A DNA stretch of 64,000 nt, from NCBI GenBank assembly GCA_902776665.1, contig CACYQZ010000001.1:102313-166312 (forward strand), read 5' to 3'. Below, piece after piece: positions 60,172 through 64,000 of the stretch; position 1 is the stretch's first letter, and every line of letters starts with the position of its first letter. This DNA is from an uncultured Prevotellaceae bacterium. GTDB taxonomy: Bacteria; Bacteroidota; Bacteroidia; Bacteroidales; Bacteroidaceae. The notes beneath the pieces were generated by a model. That model saw only the letters and a program-made list of their open reading frames with translations, was not told where the DNA came from and did no database searches. The translations under genes and the position numbers were made by a program.

Positions 60172-61960
60172 TGCCTCTGCGACGAGTTGGGGACAGGAAC
60201 GGCTGCTGAAATGGACGTCCAACATCCCCGAAAAGCAGCTCATGATCATTCTTGCGCTGCTGATTGGTTTCTTCGCGTCGGTCGCGGCCTTTGTTCTCCA
60301 CCGTCTCATCCACCTCATCCAATCGCTGCTCACATCGAAATTCTCGGAGAGTTCGGCCAACCTGCTCTACCTTGTTTTTCCCGTCATCGGCATCTGGCTG
60401 ACGATGGTTTTCGTACGCTATGTCGTCAAAGACAACATCTCACACGGCATCACGCGCATTCTCTACGCCATTTCGTCGCGAAAATCGCGGCTCAAAGGGC
60501 ATAACTGCTGGACATCGGTCATCGCGTCGGCCATCACCATCGGATTTGGCGGTTCGGTCGGTGCCGAGGCTCCGATTGTGCTGACGGGTTCGGCCATCGG
60601 CTCGAATCTTGGTCGTTATTTCCGTTTCGACAACAAAAAACTGATGCTGCTCGTCGGAAGTGGTGCTGCGGCAGCCATCGCAGGCATTTTCAAGGCCCCG
60701 ATGGCAGGTCTCGTTTTCACGTTCGAAGTGCTGATGGTCGATTTGTCGATGGCTTCGCTGCTGCCAATTCTCACGGCGAGCGTCACGGCGACCTGTTTCA
60801 CCTATATTTTCATGGGTAGCGACGCCCTTTTCACATTCCAACTCGACAGCGAATGGCAACTTCGCACGCTTTTGCCCGCCATATTGCTCGGCATCGCCAG
60901 CGGACTGGTCAGCCTATATTTCATTCGAACGATGGCCGTCTGCGAGCGCGTTTTCAGTCGGTTTAGCGAGAGGCGATACCTGCGTCTTGCCCTCGGCGGC
61001 TCGCTTCTGAGTCTGCTGATTTTCCTGTTTCCCGCGCTCTACGGCGAGGGCTACACCGCGCTCAACATCCTGCTTAACGGCAAAAACGAGGGCGATTGGG
61101 GGCAGATGCTCAACAATTCGCTGTTCTACGGCCACGGAAATATGCTGCTGTGGTATGTCGCGCTCGTCGTGCTGACGAAAGTCTTGGCGACCTCGGCGAC
61201 CAACGGCAGTGGCGGTGTCGGCGGAACGTTTGCGCCGTCGTTGTTCGTGGGCGGTTTCAGTGGTTTTTTGTTTGCCCGACTTTGGAATATTCAGCAATTC
61301 GGCCCCGTCGTATCTGAAAAGAATTTCACGCTGCTCGGTATGGCGGGCGTGATGGCTGGCGTGATGCACGCGCCACTCACGGGCATCTTCCTCATCGCCG
61401 AAATCACGGGCGGCTATCAACTTTTCATTCCGTTGATTGTCGTCAGCGTGGCAGCGGTCATCACCATCAGTCTGTTTGAGCCGCACAGCATCTACGCCAT
61501 CCGACTCGCCCGACAGGGCAAACTGCTCACGCACCACGTCGATCACTCGGTGCTGACGCTGATGAGCCTCGACAGCATCATCGAAGAGGAATACACCGCC
61601 GTGCCGCCTGAAATGCCGCTCGGACGACTGGTTCACGTCATCAGCCAGAGTCGTGCCGACTTCATTCCCGTGGTGAATCCGGCGAACCATCTGCTTGGCG
61701 AAATCGACGTCACACAGATGCGCCACGTGATGTTCCGCACCGAACTCTACGGTCGTTTCACCGCCAGCGACGTGATGACACCCATCGCCGCCACGCTCAC
61801 GATGGGCGACCCGATGACCGAGGTGATGGAAAAATTTGAAACCGTCAACGCCAGCAACCTTCCGGTTGTCGATGTTGACGGCACTCTGAAGGGCTACATT
61901 TCTCGCGCGCGTACATTTAATATGTATCGCAAAATCGTAGCCGACTATTCAGCCGAATAA
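60143..61960 (+). CDS. ClC-family chloride channel or H+/Cl- antiporter with CBS domains
   Basis: This protein has 605 residues from the ATG at 60143, overlapping the previous gene by 29 nt (a GTG at 60137 is also possible). Its polytopic ClC core has GFGGSVGAEAPIVLTGSAIG, with the gating Glu in a G-x-E-x-P loop, and NGSGGVGGTFAPSLFVGGF. Two CBS motifs follow at about 460-600 (AVPPEMPLGRLVHVISQSRADF; VMTPIAATLTMGDPMTEVM). It transports chloride across the inner membrane; the CBS pair usually senses nucleotides. Confidence 0.94.
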   Translation: MESSKSSASSASATSWGQERLLKWTSNIPEKQLMIILALLIGFFASVAAFVLHRLIHLIQSLLTSKFSESSANLLYLVFPVIGIWLTMVFVRYVVKDNISHGITRILYAISSRKSRLKGHNCWTSVIASAITIGFGGSVGAEAPIVLTGSAIGSNLGRYFRFDNKKLMLLVGSGAAAAIAGIFKAPMAGLVFTFEVLMVDLSMASLLPILTASVTATCFTYIFMGSDALFTFQLDSEWQLRTLLPAILLGIASGLVSLYFIRTMAVCERVFSRFSERRYLRLALGGSLLSLLIFLFPALYGEGYTALNILLNGKNEGDWGQMLNNSLFYGHGNMLLWYVALVVLTKVLATSATNGSGGVGGTFAPSLFVGGFSGFLFARLWNIQQFGPVVSEKNFTLLGMAGVMAGVMHAPLTGIFLIAEITGGYQLFIPLIVVSVAAVITISLFEPHSIYAIRLARQGKLLTHHVDHSVLTLMSLDSIIEEEYTAVPPEMPLGRLVHVISQSRADFIPVVNPANHLLGEIDVTQMRHVMFRTELYGRFTASDVMTPIAATLTMGDPMTEVMEKFETVNASNLPVVDVDGTLKGYISRARTFNMYRKIVADYSAE

Positions 61961-61961
61961 C

Positions 61962-63074
61962 TTAATTTTGGAACATTCGCGTCTCCGTGTGCGACTTGAA
62001 AAGCATCGCGCCCGGATTCACGCCGCAGTCTAACTTCGTGATAAAGTCTCCGATAGGCGTATAGCAAGCGACATAGCCGTCCTTCGTGTAACTCACGGTC
62101 GGAACGCCTTCGGCATTGGGATATTTCTTACGCGAAGTGATGAGCACCAAACCCGTAATCGGATCGACACCGATGGCGCAGGGCGATTCGATGTCGTGAC
62201 CATTGATGAAGCGATACTGCGTTCCGGTCGATAGATCCATCATCGTGTAGGTGTTCACCTCTTTCCAATTCTCGTCGTAACTCGAACTGATAAGGTAGAG
62301 CACGCCGTTTCCAAGGGCCATATACGTGGCATCGGCAATCGGTGTTACGTCGTCGTTGCTGTTGATGAACTGAATTTTTGCTGGCACGTCGCCATAGTTG
62401 CCCCAAGACGCGACAAAGAGGCCGTTTTCGGTGGCAATGAGTTGGTTGGGGTTCGCCACTACGGTGATGTCCTTCTCTTTTTCGAGCGTTTCAGCACTCA
62501 GTTTCACAACATTCGTGTTGTAGGTATAATCGGGATTCCACGCATTGCAAACGTAAATCGAGCCGTCGCGAAAGGCGATGCCCTCAAGGTTTGCGCCGAT
62601 TTTCGCCGACTTTCTGACCACCTTGAGCGAAGTCGTATCGACTTTCGACACCTCGCCCGTGTAAGACGAAACGAAAACTGATTTTCCGTTGGTGCAAAGT
62701 TCACGCGGAGCCGTGATTTCGATGGGCGTGAGCGCCTTCAAATTGCTGGCATCAAGCACCTCGACGCGATTTTCATCGGTCGTGGCGATGTAGATTTTTG
62801 AGCCACACTGAATGATGTGGTTGGGCGTGCCGCCGAGCGTCCGACCATTGACCTGCTCAAAGATGTTGCGGTTTACGGAAAGTGCGCCGGTGGTGTAACT
62901 GATGAAGTCCATTGTGCCATTGATTTGGCTGAAATAACTGCCTTCGTTGAGGATAAAAACGCCGTCGGCAACGGTTACTTCGCGAGGTTCCCAATTGTCG
63001 TCCGAAGACAGACACGAAGTGAGAACAAGTGAGCCTACAAAAAGGCTGAACCAGAATTTCATTGTTTTTTTCAT
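61962..63074 (-). CDS. DUF5074/YncE-like beta-propeller lipoprotein
   Basis: This 370-residue protein has a lipoprotein signal MKKTMKFWFSLFVGSLVLTSC with Cys 21 in an LTSC lipobox, then repeated propeller blades: GVFILNEGSYFSQINGTMDF, GTPNHIIQCGSKIYIATTDE, ELCTNGKSVFVSSYTGEVSK, and NPNQLIATENGLFVASWGNY. These match DUF5074/YncE-type surface propellers, often encoded beside TonB-dependent receptors for small cofactors. It is convergent with the ClC gene (1 nt between stops). Confidence 0.85.
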   Translation of the reverse strand: MKKTMKFWFSLFVGSLVLTSCLSSDDNWEPREVTVADGVFILNEGSYFSQINGTMDFISYTTGALSVNRNIFEQVNGRTLGGTPNHIIQCGSKIYIATTDENRVEVLDASNLKALTPIEITAPRELCTNGKSVFVSSYTGEVSKVDTTSLKVVRKSAKIGANLEGIAFRDGSIYVCNAWNPDYTYNTNVVKLSAETLEKEKDITVVANPNQLIATENGLFVASWGNYGDVPAKIQFINSNDDVTPIADATYMALGNGVLYLISSSYDENWKEVNTYTMMDLSTGTQYRFINGHDIESPCAIGVDPITGLVLITSRKKYPNAEGVPTVSYTKDGYVACYTPIGDFITKLDCGVNPGAMLFKSHTETRMFQN

Positions 63075-63126
63075 TGTTTTTGATGGTTTTAATTGTGTTT
63101 CTGATGATTCAAGTCGTTTGACACGA

Positions 63127-63134
63127 CAAAATTA
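63127..63134 (-). promoter_or_regulatory. Possible -7 box TAATTTTG before the DUF5074 lipoprotein gene
   Basis: The minus strand reads TAATTTTG 52 nt before the start codon and 40 nt after the receptor stop. It fits TAnnTTTG, but the region is AT-rich, so chance is possible. The two genes may also be co-transcribed. Confidence 0.3.
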
Positions 63135-63173
63135 GTTCAAAAATCGGTTTTAAGGGGTTGAAGTCGATGGAAT

Positions 63174-64000
63174 TTAACGAATATTATGATTTTTTCGATG
63201 CGAGTCGGTTGAAATGGAGATTTGGAATTGCACGGAACGCCCTGGCATCGGATAATGGGCGACGATGTCGTATTGTCGGTCGAAGAGGTTTTGCAGGGTG
63301 AGGCGAAGGGTGAAATCGGGGGATTTCGGGTGATTTTTTGCCGAAAAATGACGCCAGAGCGAAAGGTCGGTCACGGAAAAGCCATCGATGCGCGTTCCGG
63401 CAGCGTGATCGACGGTCGTCCATCGTTTCGACTGACCGCTGGTCGTGGCCGCGAGGTTCACCCACGGATTTTCCCACGAAATCGTCGCGGAAAAGGCGTG
63501 CAAGGGCGTGTAGGGCAGTTGGTTGTGGTAGTCGGGTGCCTCTTTCACCGTTCCATTCATCGCCCGCAGCAGGCTGTAATGGCCGTTGAACGTGAGCGTG
63601 TGGCGATGGGCGATTTCGCAGGCGATTTGCGTCGTCAGGTCGGTGCCGAGAATCGTGGCGCGGTTGAGGTTGGCGATGCGCCAAACGAACATATTGAACG
63701 GCACCGCGACTATTTTGTCCGTTACCCGATTCGCGTAGAAATCGGCCGTCGCCGAGGCGCTGCATCGTCCCATTTTCCGCGATGTCCACGACAGTCCGAG
63801 GTTCAGTTGCGCGGCGCGTTCCGGTCGCAAATCGGCGGCACCGATGTGGTAGAAATAGAGTTCGTTGAAGGTCGGCAGACGGAAAATCCGCTTCGCCATC
63901 AGCCGCAGATAGAGGTTTTCGTGCGGAAAAAGGCGGTAGGACAGGCTTAGAGAGGGGTCGAGCGACGATTTTTTCGGGTCGTTGGGCGATTTTTCGGGTT
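63174..64000 (-). CDS. TonB-dependent receptor, C-terminal part (cut by window edge)
   Basis: The frame is open from the right edge to the stop at 63174, giving about 275 residues of a TonB-dependent barrel. It has PSLSLSYRLFPHENLYLRLM, KRIFRLPTFNELYF (the typical F-R-x-P-T/N-F-x-E-L-Y motif), LNLGLSW, LTFNGHYSLLRAMNG, and NLFDRQYDIVAHYPMPGRSV near the end. The final barrel strand (VQFQISI) is followed by a 12-residue polar tail. The plug and N-terminal domain lie outside the window. The ligand is unknown. Confidence 0.92.
   Translation of the reverse strand, partial: PEKSPNDPKKSSLDPSLSLSYRLFPHENLYLRLMAKRIFRLPTFNELYFYHIGAADLRPERAAQLNLGLSWTSRKMGRCSASATADFYANRVTDKIVAVPFNMFVWRIANLNRATILGTDLTTQIACEIAHRHTLTFNGHYSLLRAMNGTVKEAPDYHNQLPYTPLHAFSATISWENPWVNLAATTSGQSKRWTTVDHAAGTRIDGFSVTDLSLWRHFSAKNHPKSPDFTLRLTLQNLFDRQYDIVAHYPMPGRSVQFQISISTDSHRKNHNIR

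Noticed and set aside
60914-61726. 270-codon minus-strand frame opposite the ClC gene
   Set aside because: It is rich in His/Asp/Arg, as expected for the antisense of a GC-rich membrane protein gene, and shows no motif; the plus strand has clear ClC and CBS motifs.
60143-61960. ClC selectivity loop G-A-E-A-P as an unusual variant
   Set aside because: The gating Glu and Pro are present and this loop form is plausible for Bacteroidetes ClC proteins; nothing shows a changed function.
63222-63950. 242-codon plus-strand frame opposite the TonB receptor
   Set aside because: It is antisense to a well-supported barrel protein and has no recognisable domain.

Overview
The window looks like part of the chromosome of a Bacteroidales bacterium, most likely Prevotellaceae-like. 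The reasons are Bacteroidetes -7 boxes (TAnnTTTG) in front of several genes, a TonB-dependent receptor next to a lipobox-bearing propeller lipoprotein, and families common in that order (TupA-like ATP-grasp, DUF6056, DUF6625). No rRNA, tRNA, CRISPR array or intact insertion sequence was seen. All family names come from reading the proteins, not from database searches.

About 57 kb (positions 1-57519) is one very large surface-polysaccharide locus read leftwards on the minus strand. It has two transcription units. Each starts with a TACCTTTG promoter box, then a similar hairpin leader about 40 nt downstream, then about 110 nt of leader before the first gene. Unit 1 (57519 to 45340) encodes an ABC exporter (Wzm/Wzt), a GT2-radical SAM fusion, a methyltransferase, two more GT2 enzymes related to the fusion, a DXD glycosyltransferase and three tandem GT2 paralogs. 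Unit 2 (45031 past the left edge) encodes a sugar aminotransferase, an SGNH hydrolase, a small non-polysaccharide insert (a Clp-fold serine protease and an unknown protein), a second Wzm/Wzt pair, a deoxy-aminosugar cassette (2,3-dehydratase, oxidoreductase, aminotransferase, ATP-grasp, GNAT, pyruvyltransferase family), a galactofuranose set (glf between two GT2s), a MBOAT/SGNH acylation pair, repeated CapA plus TupA-like ATP-grasp cassettes, a module that appears to make and use lipid-linked sugars outside the inner membrane (GtrB-like GT2, two GtrA, UbiA-type phosphoribosyltransferase, HAD phosphatase, three GT-C-like membrane proteins), an EpsG-like polymerase and further glycosyltransferases.

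The locus carries recombination scars. At four junctions, short 3' tails of lost genes remain; three of these tails still overlap the start codon of the next gene. A flippase (wzx) survives only as its first ~40 codons. Tandem GT2 families show near-identical N-terminal halves and diverged C-terminal halves.

From 57.7 kb to the right edge the DNA is more GC-rich and looks like core chromosome: fmt (minus), then an outer-membrane barrel protein, a Sua5/YrdC protein and a ClC channel (plus), and convergently a DUF5074/YncE-like lipoprotein and the 3' part of a TonB-dependent receptor (minus).
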